Origin: Bog-756 sp963725395
GTDB taxonomy: Bacteria; Actinomycetota; Acidimicrobiia; Acidimicrobiales; RAAP-2
Assembly (NCBI GenBank): GCA_963725395.1
Contig: CAVRYH010000009.1
Location: 62,001-126,000 of the forward strand
DNA length: 64,000 bases
Direction of reading: 5' to 3'
Numbering within the stretch: position 1 is the stretch's first letter; each line of letters begins with the position of its first letter. Below, piece after piece: positions 51,301 to 60,262 of the stretch. The notes under the pieces were generated by a model. It did not search any database. It was not told where the DNA came from and saw only the letters and a list, made by a program, of their open reading frames with translations. The position numbers and the translations under genes were made by a program.

Positions 51301-52809
51301 TCACCCGGTGGGTAACGGCACGAAGGGCTCGACGGAGACCCAGCATGTGGCCGGAGGAGGACGACCCACCCCGGTCTTGCACAGCGGCGATGGTGGCGAG
51401 TTCACGCGCAACTGCACCACCTGGTACTCGGTCGGACCGTACCTCTTGTCGGGCCCGTAGCTGAGAACGGTCGACCAGGTGCCGGGGAAGTCGGTGATCT
51501 TGGACATGGCGGTGACGAAGGTGCGCCGGTTGAGATCGTGCCCGGCGTCTTTGGCCGCAGCGGTGAAGAGGTCGATGGCCTGGCACCATCCGGCGATGGG
51601 GCCCTGCTCCTCGATGAAGTCATTCATGTTCCCCGGTGGCACCTGGGGATAGGCCGCGTGCCAGAGGTCCCAGCAGCTCCGAAGAGCCGGGTCGTAGCCG
51701 CCCTCGCTCTCGGGGCGGGGATCGTCGATCCCACCGAGGGTCTCCGTGGTCACCCCCTCCTGGCCATTGAGGGCTTTGGCGTAGGGGACGGGTAGGAGTC
51801 CGAGCGAGGTCTCGATGCCTCCTTCGTAATCGCTCAAGAGGAGCTTGGGATAGTACTGCTGGGACGTCTCGGCCTGGAGCACCGGGAAGAAGACGTTGAA
51901 AGGCATCAGGGGTATCACCGAGGTCACGCCGGCGCTTCGGAGCTGTTGGATCACCAGGGGGGCCTGCGCTCCGGTGGTGGCCGTGTCGTCGGGATTGGCG
52001 TCGATGGTCTTGACCACCGCGGTGATGCCGGCGGCGTGCAGGTCGGGGAGGAGGTAGCTGTCGAGCGCGACCTGGTCGGAGGCCCGGTTGCCGGCGATGA
52101 TCCCCACCTTGACACCGCCCCCGATCAGATGGGCGCTGAGCCCCCAGTTGACCACCGCCTGGAGGATGGCGGCCTGGTCGGCGCCGAGCCACCACAGATA
52201 CGGGGAGCCCTCGTTGGTCCAGTCGGTCACCGTCGTCCACGCGCCGAGAAACGGGGTGTGACCCTCCTGGGTGATGCAGAGCTCGTCGTCCCCCGTCCAG
52301 TCACCGATGCCGTCCAACACGGCGAAGGCGGCCGGGGAACCCTCTGTCCAGGTCTTGCACAGCGCCCGCATCTGCGACTCGTTGGTCGGATCGAAGTTGG
52401 CGATGATGGGGTTGATCTTCCGACCGTTGATCCCCCCGCTGTCGTTGATGTGGTCGACGAAGAGCTCGATCGCCTTGGTCTGCTCCCCGTACTCGGCGTC
52501 CTCGGCAAATCCCTCCTTGCCGGCGAGTGAGTTGAGGGAGACCACCGGGAACACGACGTTGATGCTCGATCCGGTCACCCCACGCGACGAGGTGCTCGCC
52601 GTGCTGACCGAGCTCGGTCCGCTCGACGACGTGTTGGTCGATTCCGTCGACGTCGCGGTGCTCGACGATGACGAAGCGCCACAGGCTGCCGTGACCACGA
52701 TGACTGCGGCCAGGACGGCCCCTATGCCGATCCCCCCCGGGTGGCGCCGCCGCAGACCCCGGACCCAGCTCGACGCTCGGCGAGCACTCCAGCGATTCCG
52801 TCCGCTCAT
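51301..52809 (-). CDS. branched-chain-type substrate-binding lipoprotein (Peripla_BP_6)
   Basis: A 502-residue lipoprotein: basic N-terminus, signal helix ending VTAAC (Cys43), and a Ser/Thr-rich linker to about 85. INVVFPVVSLNSLAGKEGFA and DHINDSGGINGRKINPIIAN mark the type I periplasmic-binding fold. The ATG at 52809 follows AGGAG. No permease or ATPase gene is near, so it is the second orphan of this kind in the window. Confidence 0.8.
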   Translation of the reverse strand: MSGRNRWSARRASSWVRGLRRRHPGGIGIGAVLAAVIVVTAACGASSSSSTATSTESTNTSSSGPSSVSTASTSSRGVTGSSINVVFPVVSLNSLAGKEGFAEDAEYGEQTKAIELFVDHINDSGGINGRKINPIIANFDPTNESQMRALCKTWTEGSPAAFAVLDGIGDWTGDDELCITQEGHTPFLGAWTTVTDWTNEGSPYLWWLGADQAAILQAVVNWGLSAHLIGGGVKVGIIAGNRASDQVALDSYLLPDLHAAGITAVVKTIDANPDDTATTGAQAPLVIQQLRSAGVTSVIPLMPFNVFFPVLQAETSQQYYPKLLLSDYEGGIETSLGLLPVPYAKALNGQEGVTTETLGGIDDPRPESEGGYDPALRSCWDLWHAAYPQVPPGNMNDFIEEQGPIAGWCQAIDLFTAAAKDAGHDLNRRTFVTAMSKITDFPGTWSTVLSYGPDKRYGPTEYQVVQLRVNSPPSPLCKTGVGRPPPATCWVSVEPFVPLPTG

Positions 52810-53099
52810 CTGCACTGCTCCTTGCCATCTCGCATTGCAGCCCCCCGATTGGCTGAGAGTCCCACCCGGCGACAGACAGTACCGGTCGCCTCGGCGCCGG
52901 GCTCGGCGCGACGGGCCGGGCACCTGCGGGAGGCGCCGCTTCTGGGGGTCACGACGCGTTTCAGGCGCGCTGAGCTGGCGTTTCTCCAGCTCACTCGGCC
53001 CACGAACAGCGGCCGTCCCCGCTCCGAGACGACCACGGGCCTGTGCTCACGAGGCGGCCCGAGGTCGGCGAGGGCGACCCGGGTGCCCCGCCGGACCGA

Positions 53100-54236
53100 T
53101 CAGCCCTGCCCGTGGTAGGCGCCGGCTTCGGCATGCATGATGGTCACGAGGTTCCCGAGGGCCAGATTGACATCCACCAGATGCAGCCCCCAGCCCGGGG
53201 TCGGGCTGGCGTGCAGGTCCGGTGCACCGTCACGGGGTGTGACCTCCAGCACATCGGCGCCATCCGCCTCCGAGCAGTGGGCGGAGTACGCCCCGGGGAT
53301 CGATACCCACGGGGTGGTCACCTTCGGCACCGCGAACCCGAGCAGCGCGATACCCGCGGCGATGGACGACCCGGGGGCGAAGGGCTGTGTCGGCAGAACG
53401 GGGTCCAGGTCGCCCGCTCCCCCGGCCAGGGAGGCGGGATTGGTGCACAGGACGTCCAGTCCTCTTGCCGACGTGCGTCCGAACAGCGAGTCGGTGGGCG
53501 GTACGGCATCAAAGGTGGAGTAGGCGATCACGCATCCGACCTGGGTGTCCGAATGGCAGGCCGGAATGTGATGGAAGTCGCCGCCGATGTCCGAACCCTT
53601 CTTCACCGTGACGTTCCCGCCCATGAGCATCGCCGACACCAGCCGCCGCCGGACGGCCGGCTTGGGGTCGATCTGCGAGCTGATCAGCTGACGCAGGAGG
53701 AACGACCCCTGCGAGTGGCCGATGAGCACGACACCGCGACCGTGGTTGTACTCCGAGAGGTAGGTCCGCCAGGCATGGAGGACGTCGTCGTAGGCGATCG
53801 CCTCCTCGGCCGCCGTCGGCTGCCCCCCGATGGCGGAGATGGTCAGCTGCCGGTACATCGGGGCGTACACCCGGCATTGGGAGGAGAACCGGGCGGCCTG
53901 GAACAGCGCGATCGACCGCTCCGTCGGATCGACGGCGAGATCGGCGTTGGGTGTCTTCTGGTCGCTGACGGTCGGATAGACGTAGAAGCAGTCGATCTTC
54001 GGATGGCTGGCTGACGCCACATCGGACACTCCGAGCGGCCGGCCCGAGGGGGAGGTACGGGTCGTCGTGAGGCTGGGGGTACACGGGTCGTCGGCCAGGC
54101 CCGGGCGGCACAGCCAGACCGTGGTCCCACCAGTGGACGGGGCCGGTGCCGCCGAGGCGGGTGTGGAGCCGAGCACCCACACCGAGGCCACCGCCACCAC
54201 GACGACGGCCAGGGAGGCCGGACGGGGTACACGCAT
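53100..54236 (-). CDS. DUF3089 family secreted lipase/hydrolase-like protein
   Basis: The 378-residue protein has an N-terminal signal peptide (LAVVVVAVASVWVLGSTPASA). The DUF3089 alpha/beta-hydrolase core shows KIDCFYVYPTVSDQKTPNAD, the nucleophile elbow GHSQG (173-177), and a C-terminal His in the last strand region. Likely an esterase or lysophospholipase acting outside the membrane. It is next to a GH1 gene on the same strand, 9 bases downstream of its stop, so they may be co-transcribed. Confidence 0.82.
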   Translation of the reverse strand: MRVPRPASLAVVVVAVASVWVLGSTPASAAPAPSTGGTTVWLCRPGLADDPCTPSLTTTRTSPSGRPLGVSDVASASHPKIDCFYVYPTVSDQKTPNADLAVDPTERSIALFQAARFSSQCRVYAPMYRQLTISAIGGQPTAAEEAIAYDDVLHAWRTYLSEYNHGRGVVLIGHSQGSFLLRQLISSQIDPKPAVRRRLVSAMLMGGNVTVKKGSDIGGDFHHIPACHSDTQVGCVIAYSTFDAVPPTDSLFGRTSARGLDVLCTNPASLAGGAGDLDPVLPTQPFAPGSSIAAGIALLGFAVPKVTTPWVSIPGAYSAHCSEADGADVLEVTPRDGAPDLHASPTPGWGLHLVDVNLALGNLVTIMHAEAGAYHGQG

Positions 54237-54245
54237 GTGGCGACC

Positions 54246-55454
54246 CTACCCTTCGACTCGATCCGTTTCCGCGCCGGCGGTCAGTCGGTTGGTACGCGCC
54301 ACATTCGCATACCACTCCGAACTCGGCTTGGCCGTTCGTTCGAAGGTCGTCCGGTCCACGCTGTGGAGTCCGAGCTTTGGGCCGTATCCCATGTTCCACT
54401 CGAAGTTGTCGAGCAGGCTCCACACGAAGAAGCCGCGCACATCGAGACCGTCGGCGAGGCACGCGTGCACCCCCCGCAGTGCGGCATCGAGATAGGCGAT
54501 GCGCTCGGCGTCGTCCTCGGTGGCGATCCCGCTCTCGGTGACCAGGATCGGCAAACCCGTGAACCGCGCGGATCGCCGGACGCAGTGCTCCACGGCATGG
54601 GGCCAATTCTCCGTTCCCATCTGGGTCTGCTTCACCGACTCGTCGTCCGGGGCCACACCTGCAGGACCGAAATGCATGCGGGTATAGGCCTGGACCCCGA
54701 CGAAGTCGTCGCCCTCCGCTGCCCGCAGGAAGGTGTCCTCGAGGATCTCCTCGGCCATGTCACGAGTGGACTCGCCCCCCTCGTCGGCGACGATCTCGGC
54801 CATCGACAACGTGAGGCCGACCGGATAGCTACCCGGTCCTGACCGCAGGGCGTCGACCGCCAGCCGATGGGAACGAACCATGGCATCGTTCACCGCCAGG
54901 TGCCGTCTCAGGTCGTCCTTGACCCCCGGGGGGTAGTCCCCGATGGTGTAGCCCATGGCCCCGATGACGTTCGGCTCGTTGATGGTGCAGGCCCAGCCGA
55001 TCAGGTCGCCGAGATGCTCCCCGGCCCGCTCGACGAACCGGCCAAACCGGTCGGGGGCGTCGGGGGCCTCGAACCCGCCCCGCACCGCGAGCCATGTCGG
55101 GACGGTGAAGTGGTGGAAGGTGACCACGGGCACGATCCCGCGCTCGTGGCAGCCCGTACAGATGCGTCGGTAATGCTCCAGTGCCGCCACCGAGAACTCC
55201 CCCTCCGCCGGTTCGATACGACTCCACTCGAGGGAGAACCGGTAGGAGTCGAGTCCCATCCCGGCAACCAGGTCGAGATCGTCGGTCCACCGGTGGTAGG
55301 AATCACACGCATCCCCACTGGAGTCGGCGCAGCGAGAACCCGGGGCGTGCTCGAACTGCCACCAGTCGTTGTTGGTGTTGCCGCCCTCGATCTGGTGCGC
55401 GGAACCCGCCACACCCCAGGCGAACCCGGGGGGGAACTGGAGATCACCCGTCAT
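54246..55454 (-). CDS. glycoside hydrolase family 1 (beta-glucosidase type)
   Basis: A 402-residue GH1 enzyme. The N-terminal FPPGFAWGVAGSAHQIEGG is the family signature; TINEPN (about 155) holds the acid/base Glu and ILVTESG (about 305) the nucleophile Glu, with Ser in place of the usual Asn of the ITENG motif. The C-terminal WSLLDNFEWNMGYGPKLGLH is also typical. It should hydrolyse beta-glucosides or related sugars. The ATG at 55454 overlaps the restored stop codon of the upstream MarR gene (ATGA). No signal peptide. Confidence 0.88.
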   Translation of the reverse strand: MTGDLQFPPGFAWGVAGSAHQIEGGNTNNDWWQFEHAPGSRCADSSGDACDSYHRWTDDLDLVAGMGLDSYRFSLEWSRIEPAEGEFSVAALEHYRRICTGCHERGIVPVVTFHHFTVPTWLAVRGGFEAPDAPDRFGRFVERAGEHLGDLIGWACTINEPNVIGAMGYTIGDYPPGVKDDLRRHLAVNDAMVRSHRLAVDALRSGPGSYPVGLTLSMAEIVADEGGESTRDMAEEILEDTFLRAAEGDDFVGVQAYTRMHFGPAGVAPDDESVKQTQMGTENWPHAVEHCVRRSARFTGLPILVTESGIATEDDAERIAYLDAALRGVHACLADGLDVRGFFVWSLLDNFEWNMGYGPKLGLHSVDRTTFERTAKPSSEWYANVARTNRLTAGAETDRVEG

Positions 55455-55923
55455 GCCACCCACCGTATCGACGAAATCGGTGGGGTGCCCCCGGCACGGG
55501 CCTCCTCCCTCCGGCGCTCCCCGGGACGCGACACCTCTCCGGCGGCCTCGGCCAGACGCTCGACGGAGTCGACCAGAGCCGGCAGCCGATCAGTGGAATG
55601 GCCTGAAGCAGGCGGGCGATCCCACGACGTCGCGTCTTCGTGACCGCGGCCACCAATTCCCTGCCCCTATCGGTCGGAGCCAACCGGATGAGCCGCCGGT
55701 CACCTCGATCATGACGCCGGGCGATCAGACCCTCTTTGATCAGGCGGTGCCACATTCGGGTTGCCGTCGGAGGGGCGACGCCCACGGTCAGCTCGCTCTG
55801 TCCGCCAGAGACCAGTGCGACCAAGGCGCGGTACAGAGTGAGCGTGACCTCCTCGGCCACGTCGCCCAGAGAGCGGGCCAGCACCGAGACCAGGACCCGG
55901 CTGGCGGCCAGCACCGCGTCCAC
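55451..55923 (-). pseudogene. MarR-family regulator with a one-base frameshift
   Basis: The DNA-binding domain is intact: VGVAPPTATRMWHRLIKEGL and RRHDRGDRRLIRLAPTDRGR form the winged helix. After TRRRGIARLLQAIP the frame turns into CRLWSTPSSVWPRPP. One missing base near 55585 would restore RLPALVDSVERLAEAAGEVS and end at the TGA that overlaps the GH1 start. The altered C-terminal helix should impair dimerisation. It probably regulated the GH1 gene. Confidence 0.7.
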
Positions 55924-56152
55924 GATCGGTCCCGCGGCTGCCGACGACTCGGTCCAGGCCTACGGTTACCCCAACGAAGCGACGGCCAATCCCCAGCGCG
56001 GCCGCCTCGGGCCGCCACCGTGCGCCGTCGGCGGCTCCGGTCGGGCATCGTCGGGTTCCGGGGACGACCCCGGACGCCTCACGGGCCCATGGCCCCTCGT
56101 CGAGGGGATCAGGTCCGGCCCCTACGCTCACGCAGGGGCGCCGTGCGGCCGT

Positions 56153-56425
56153 TCAGATCCCGAGGATCTTGGCCTTCTTCGCCGCGAACTCCTCTTCGGT
56201 GAGGATGCCCTGATCCTTCAGGGCGGCGAGCTTCTGGATCTCATCGATCTGGTCGTCCTGGCTGTTGGCCACGGGAGCCGCCGCCGGAGCCGGGGCGGGA
56301 GCTGGCGCCGGGGCCTGTGCGGCGGCCGCGCCGCGTTCAGCGGACTTCGCGCCCATGTGGGCGGCGGTTCCGGCGACGACAGCGGTCGTCGCCAGGCGGG
56401 CGATGGGACGGCGGCGAACGAGCAT
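56153..56425 (-). CDS. SHOCT-domain protein
   Basis: The 90-residue protein has a basic, Ala-rich N-terminus that may associate with the membrane, a Pro/Ala linker (about 38-52), and a C-terminal SHOCT motif IQKLAALKDQGILTEEEFAA followed by KKAKIL. SHOCT domains are short helical oligomerisation modules. It follows the DUF6325 gene by 40 bases and has AAGGAGA before its ATG, so the two form an operon, as commonly seen in Actinobacteria. Confidence 0.8.
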   Translation of the reverse strand: MLVRRRPIARLATTAVVAGTAAHMGAKSAERGAAAAQAPAPAPAPAPAAAPVANSQDDQIDEIQKLAALKDQGILTEEEFAAKKAKILGI

Positions 56426-56436
56426 CTTTTGTCTCC

Positions 56437-56486
56437 TTGACTATGAAAGGGCGTCGGCTAGTTGACTATGAAAGGGCGTCGGCTAG
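56437..56486. repeat. 25-bp perfect tandem duplication at the DUF6325 stop codon
   Basis: A 25-base unit beginning TTGACTATGAAAGGGCGTCG occurs at 56437-56461 and 56462-56486. The upstream copy (in gene direction) encodes the last residues and stop of the DUF6325 protein; the second repeats them as untranslated sequence before the SHOCT ribosome binding site. Confidence 0.85.
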
Positions 56487-56891
56487 ATCCTCGATGGCCT
56501 CTTCGACCAGCTCGTGGGGGACCCGGGCGCCTTCGATGAGCACCCCGTTGGCCCTGCGGAGAGCCTCCACGAACGGAGTGGCCCACTTGTCCTCCCAGAT
56601 GAGGAGGGCGGCCGAGGTGTTGGGGGCAAGCTCCAAGGCGGCATGGTCGATGTCGGCCTGGCTGATGATGCCACCGATCTCCCCCTCGAGGCCGGCGAGG
56701 GCCTCGAGCTCGGCGACGGCGTCGAGCTCGAACGAGGCGGTGTTCCCGTCGGCGTCCTTCGTGACGAAGGCAAGGTCGATGATCCCGACCGTGCCACTTT
56801 CGACGAGCTTCACCAGCTCGGGCACGATCTCCCCACTGAATTTGTTGTCGGGGAAGCCGACGATCAGGTACTCGACGGGACCGATGGTCAT
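56466..56891 (-). CDS. DUF6325 family protein
   Basis: A 141-residue soluble protein starting MTIGPVEYLIVGFPDNKFSG, with GTVGIIDLAFVTKDADGN and LLIWEDKWATPFVEALRRAN, matching the DUF6325 family of actinobacterial proteins usually encoded next to SHOCT proteins. Its biochemical role is unknown. AGGAG lies 7 bases before the ATG at 56891. Its last codons and stop are duplicated in tandem. Confidence 0.82.
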   Translation of the reverse strand: MTIGPVEYLIVGFPDNKFSGEIVPELVKLVESGTVGIIDLAFVTKDADGNTASFELDAVAELEALAGLEGEIGGIISQADIDHAALELAPNTSAALLIWEDKWATPFVEALRRANGVLIEGARVPHELVEEAIEDLADALS

Positions 56892-57091
56892 GAGAGATCT
56901 CCTTCGCACGGGTGGGTACGGCGCACGCTCACCCGGAAGCGCCGGTCGACGTCTGCGCCGATTCGGGTTGAGGCTGCCATGGGGTGATGTTCTCATCACT
57001 GGGGCCATGGAGGCAAGGGACAAAAGCCCGTTCGATGTTGCTCCCGGAGGACGAAAGGCTCTGATCCACTGGTCGGACGTGGTCGGAACGC

Positions 57092-58009
57092 TCAGATTCG
57101 GCTGGAAGCGATGACCAAAGACCCGTAGCGCTCGAGGGCCTCGAGGGCCTGCGCCAGCGAGGCGGCGGGAACCGAGACGCCGACCCAGGTGACACCCAGT
57201 GCAGCCAGCTCGTCCACCGCGGCCAGGTGGGCGTCGGCGTCGAAGTTCTCGTCCACGCTGCCACCGGCCGGCGTTCCGAAGGCCACATCGATGTCCGACC
57301 GCGCCCGACCTGCTTGGTCCACGAACTCCCAGAGCTCGTCGAGCATGGCGGCGAGGTCGTCCACCGATTCGAGCGGAGGCGTCTTCGTGGTCGCTGAGAG
57401 GGCCCGGGGTGCCGGGAACGGGGTCCAGCCGTCTCCGTAGCGGGCCACCCGGCGCCGGGCCGTGCGACTGTTACCCCCGATCCAGATCGGGGGTGCGCTC
57501 CGTGGCTTGGGATTGGCCGTCAGTCCTCTGGCCTCGATGCCGATGCCCTGGAACGAGAAGTCGTCGCGGGTCCAGATCCCGCGGAGGACGTCGACGGCCT
57601 GGTCGAACAACTCGTTGCGCCGTTCGAAGTCGATGCCGAGGCCCCGGTACTCCCCCCGCAGGTAGCCGGTGGCCACGGCCAGCGTGAATCGGTCGTCGGA
57701 CAGCATCGCGATGGTGGACACCATCTTGGCCACGATGAGAGGGTGCCGGTACGGGAGCACCACGATGTTCGGGATCAATCGGATCCGCTCTGTCACCGCG
57801 GAGCAAAAGGCCAGGGCCGTGAAGGGGTCCAGGGCGTCGTGACCGCCGGCGCTGAGCCAGCGGTCCGTCGGCGCCGGATGGTCCGTGAACCCGATGCCGT
57901 CGAACCCGGCCTCTTCGGCAGTCCGGGCGAAGCGGATGACGGCCTCCCTGGTCATCAGTTCGGGACTGGAGGGATGCGTGATCAACGGATAGGTCACCGA
58001 GAACTTCAT
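57092..58009 (-). CDS. LLM-class F420-dependent oxidoreductase
   Basis: The 305-residue TIM-barrel protein has AEEAGFDGIGFTDHPAPTDR near residue 32, RIRLIPNIVVLPYRHPLIVA (about 95) and RFTLAVATGYLRGEYRGLGID, with a PPIWIGGNSRTARRRVARYG segment (about 192). These are hallmarks of the luciferase-like F420-dependent (TIGR03619-type) oxidoreductases. It probably reduces or oxidises a small substrate with coenzyme F420. It lies just after the MFS gene on the same strand. Confidence 0.85.
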   Translation of the reverse strand: MKFSVTYPLITHPSSPELMTREAVIRFARTAEEAGFDGIGFTDHPAPTDRWLSAGGHDALDPFTALAFCSAVTERIRLIPNIVVLPYRHPLIVAKMVSTIAMLSDDRFTLAVATGYLRGEYRGLGIDFERRNELFDQAVDVLRGIWTRDDFSFQGIGIEARGLTANPKPRSAPPIWIGGNSRTARRRVARYGDGWTPFPAPRALSATTKTPPLESVDDLAAMLDELWEFVDQAGRARSDIDVAFGTPAGGSVDENFDADAHLAAVDELAALGVTWVGVSVPAASLAQALEALERYGSLVIASSRI

Positions 58010-58057
58010 GATCGGTTCCGATCGGACTGGTCGAGGCCCACCACCGTTGCGCCCGCC

Positions 58058-59692
58058 CTATCCCGCGCCCGGCGCCGGCGACGGATCCGAGGCGTTGCCG
58101 ACCAGCGCTCCGGCTGCCCCGTCGCCGGTCGGCTGCCCATCGTCGGGCCGCGTGGTGGCAACGAACGCGGTCGTCCGCAGCGGGATCTCCTTGATCAGCC
58201 AGCTGAGGAGGAAGCCCATGACGACGAAGGGCACGGCGACCAGCAGCGCGGCATCGACCGAATGGCTGAAGGCGTTGACGACGAAAGTGCGCTGCGCCCC
58301 GGGCAGATGGTCGATCTGGGCTGGATTGGCCGTCACACTGGAGCCGCTGACCAACTTGAGTTCGGCCGCCGTGGCGTGAAGCCTGAGCTGTGCGATCAGC
58401 CGGTTGGCGAACACGGCGCCGAGGACGGCCACGCCGAACGCCCCGCCGATCGTCCGGAAGAAGGTGGAGGTCGCGGTGGCCACGCCCAACTGGGAGTAGG
58501 GGACCGAGTTCTGCACCGCCACGACCAGGACCTGCATGACCAGACCGATGCCCAGTCCGGTGACGAACATGAAGACGGCCACCCGACCGTAGGGGGTGTG
58601 CGGGCCGAGCCGGGTGAGGAGGAGCAGGCCCAGGGCCAAGACGGCCGTACCGGTGATCGGGAACACCTTGTAGCGCCCGGTCCGGGTGACCAGCCGCCCG
58701 CTCAAGATGAAGGTGAGCAACATGCCCCCGATCATGGGCAGGAGCTCAAGGCCCGAGAGGGTGGGCGAGGCTCCGTGGACGACCTGCAGGTAGAGCGGCA
58801 GATAGATGATGGCCCCGAACATGGAGAAGCCGATGATGAATCCGACGGCTGAGGTCGCCGTGAACGTCCGGTTCTTGAACAGCCAGAGCGGGATGATCGG
58901 TTCGGCGGCCCGGCTCTCGACCCAGCAGAAGATCCCCAGTGTCACCAGCGAGATCAGTCCTAGGCCGATGATCACGGCTGAGCCCCAGGCGTACTGGGAG
59001 CCACCCCAGGTGGTGAGCAGGATGATGCAGGTGACGCCGACCGAGAGGAAGGCTGTCCCGGCCCAGTCGATCTTGTGCGGTACCCGCTTGACCGGGATGT
59101 GGAGCACAGTGGCCACGACGAACAGCGCGACGATTCCGAGGGGCACGTTGATGTAGAAGATCCAGCGCCAGGACAGGTGTTCGGTGAAGAATCCGCCGAG
59201 GAGGGGACCCGCCACGTTGGTGATGCCGAAAACGACGCCGAAGTAGCCCATGTAGCGCCCCCGCTGCCGGGCCGGCACCACATCGCCCATGATGGCCTGG
59301 GCTCCGACCATCAGCCCGCCCGCCCCGATGCCCTGGACGGCGCGGAAGGCGATGAGCTGGACCATGCTCTGGGACAGGCCGGACAGCATGGACCCGGCCA
59401 GGAAGATCACGATGGCCAGCTGGAAGAGGCTCTTGCGGCCGTAGAGGTCGCCGAGCTTTCCCCACAGTGGCGTGGAGATGCAGGTGGCCAGCAGGTAGGC
59501 CGTCACCACCCACGAGAGGTGGTTGAGCCCGTGGAGGTCGCCGGCGATGGTGGGCAGCGCCGTGGCCACGATCGTCTGGTCGAGGGCGGCCAGAGCCATG
59601 CCCAACATGAGGGCACCCAGGATGACGAGGATCTCGCGGTGCTCGGCCTTGGACGCCGATTCGTCGACCGGTGCTTCCGCCAGGTCAGACAC
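58058..59692 (-). CDS. MFS transporter, DHA2 family (EmrB/QacA-type, 14 TM)
   Basis: The 544-residue exporter has fourteen predicted helices. Motif D1 ALDQTIVATALPTIAGDL, motif A GKLGDLYGRKSLF and motif C (VFGITNVAGPLLGGFFTEHL) mark the DHA2 drug:H+ antiporters. The gene start overlaps the end of the MarR gene by 8 bases, so a MarR repressor and its exporter are co-transcribed. The cargo is unknown but likely a toxic hydrophobic compound. Confidence 0.9.
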   Translation of the reverse strand: MSDLAEAPVDESASKAEHREILVILGALMLGMALAALDQTIVATALPTIAGDLHGLNHLSWVVTAYLLATCISTPLWGKLGDLYGRKSLFQLAIVIFLAGSMLSGLSQSMVQLIAFRAVQGIGAGGLMVGAQAIMGDVVPARQRGRYMGYFGVVFGITNVAGPLLGGFFTEHLSWRWIFYINVPLGIVALFVVATVLHIPVKRVPHKIDWAGTAFLSVGVTCIILLTTWGGSQYAWGSAVIIGLGLISLVTLGIFCWVESRAAEPIIPLWLFKNRTFTATSAVGFIIGFSMFGAIIYLPLYLQVVHGASPTLSGLELLPMIGGMLLTFILSGRLVTRTGRYKVFPITGTAVLALGLLLLTRLGPHTPYGRVAVFMFVTGLGIGLVMQVLVVAVQNSVPYSQLGVATATSTFFRTIGGAFGVAVLGAVFANRLIAQLRLHATAAELKLVSGSSVTANPAQIDHLPGAQRTFVVNAFSHSVDAALLVAVPFVVMGFLLSWLIKEIPLRTTAFVATTRPDDGQPTGDGAAGALVGNASDPSPAPGAG

Positions 59693-60215
59693 GGGCGTGC
59701 TCCAGATCGCGTTCGAGGTCGTCGGCGAACCGGCCGAGGAGGGCGGTCAACGTGGACAGGTCGTGATCGTCCCAGCCTTCGAGAAGCTGATCGAGCCAGG
59801 CGCGGCGGGCCTGGCGTACCCGCTCGAGCGTCCGGCGCCCGGCCGGCGTCAGGCCGATCCTCGTGGCCCGCCGGTCGCCCGGATCGGTGGTGCGCACGAC
59901 CAGCCCGTCGCGCTCGAGTTGCTGGACCTTACGGGTCACCGACGGGGCGTCGACGCCGAGCAGTTCGGCCAGATCGGTGACCCGGAGCGGGGCGTCTCCC
60001 ACCGAGAGCTTGTGGAGCAGTGCGGCGCCGGCCCGGTCGAGCCGGACGCCGGCGGACCGGAGGAGCCGCTCGTGGAGGCGGACCTGGGTGATAGACCGCG
60101 CCACCACCTGGAGGGCCTCCGCGAACCGGTCGACCTGGACGGCCGTGGGTCCCGGACCCGGCGGAGGTCCCGATCCTATAGTTGCTTTCGGCACGCAATT
60201 AGGATACCCGGCCAC
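59685..60215 (-). CDS. MarR-family transcriptional regulator
   Basis: The product has up to 176 residues. The winged helix covers DAPLRVTDLAELLGVDAPSV, TRKVQQLERDGLVVRTTDPG and DRRATRIGLTPAGR, followed by a C-terminal dimerisation helix. The N-terminal ~25 residues are Pro/Gly-rich, so the start may be a later codon such as the GTG at 60194. It is coupled to the MFS gene and faces a TetR gene across a 14-base palindrome. Confidence 0.85.
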   Translation of the reverse strand: MAGYPNCVPKATIGSGPPPGPGPTAVQVDRFAEALQVVARSITQVRLHERLLRSAGVRLDRAGAALLHKLSVGDAPLRVTDLAELLGVDAPSVTRKVQQLERDGLVVRTTDPGDRRATRIGLTPAGRRTLERVRQARRAWLDQLLEGWDDHDLSTLTALLGRFADDLERDLEHARV

Positions 60216-60222
60216 GCACCGT

Positions 60223-60236
60223 CCGGGTATACCCGG
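60223..60236. promoter_or_regulatory. 14-bp palindrome between marR and tetR genes
   Basis: CCGGGTATACCCGG is a perfect palindrome, and a related half GATACCCGG lies 20 bases to the left (60203-60211). It sits between the divergent MarR (60215) and TetR (60263) starts and is a plausible operator for either protein. This is inference. Confidence 0.5.
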
Positions 60237-60262
60237 TCGGATGGCCGGCGTACATTGGAAGG

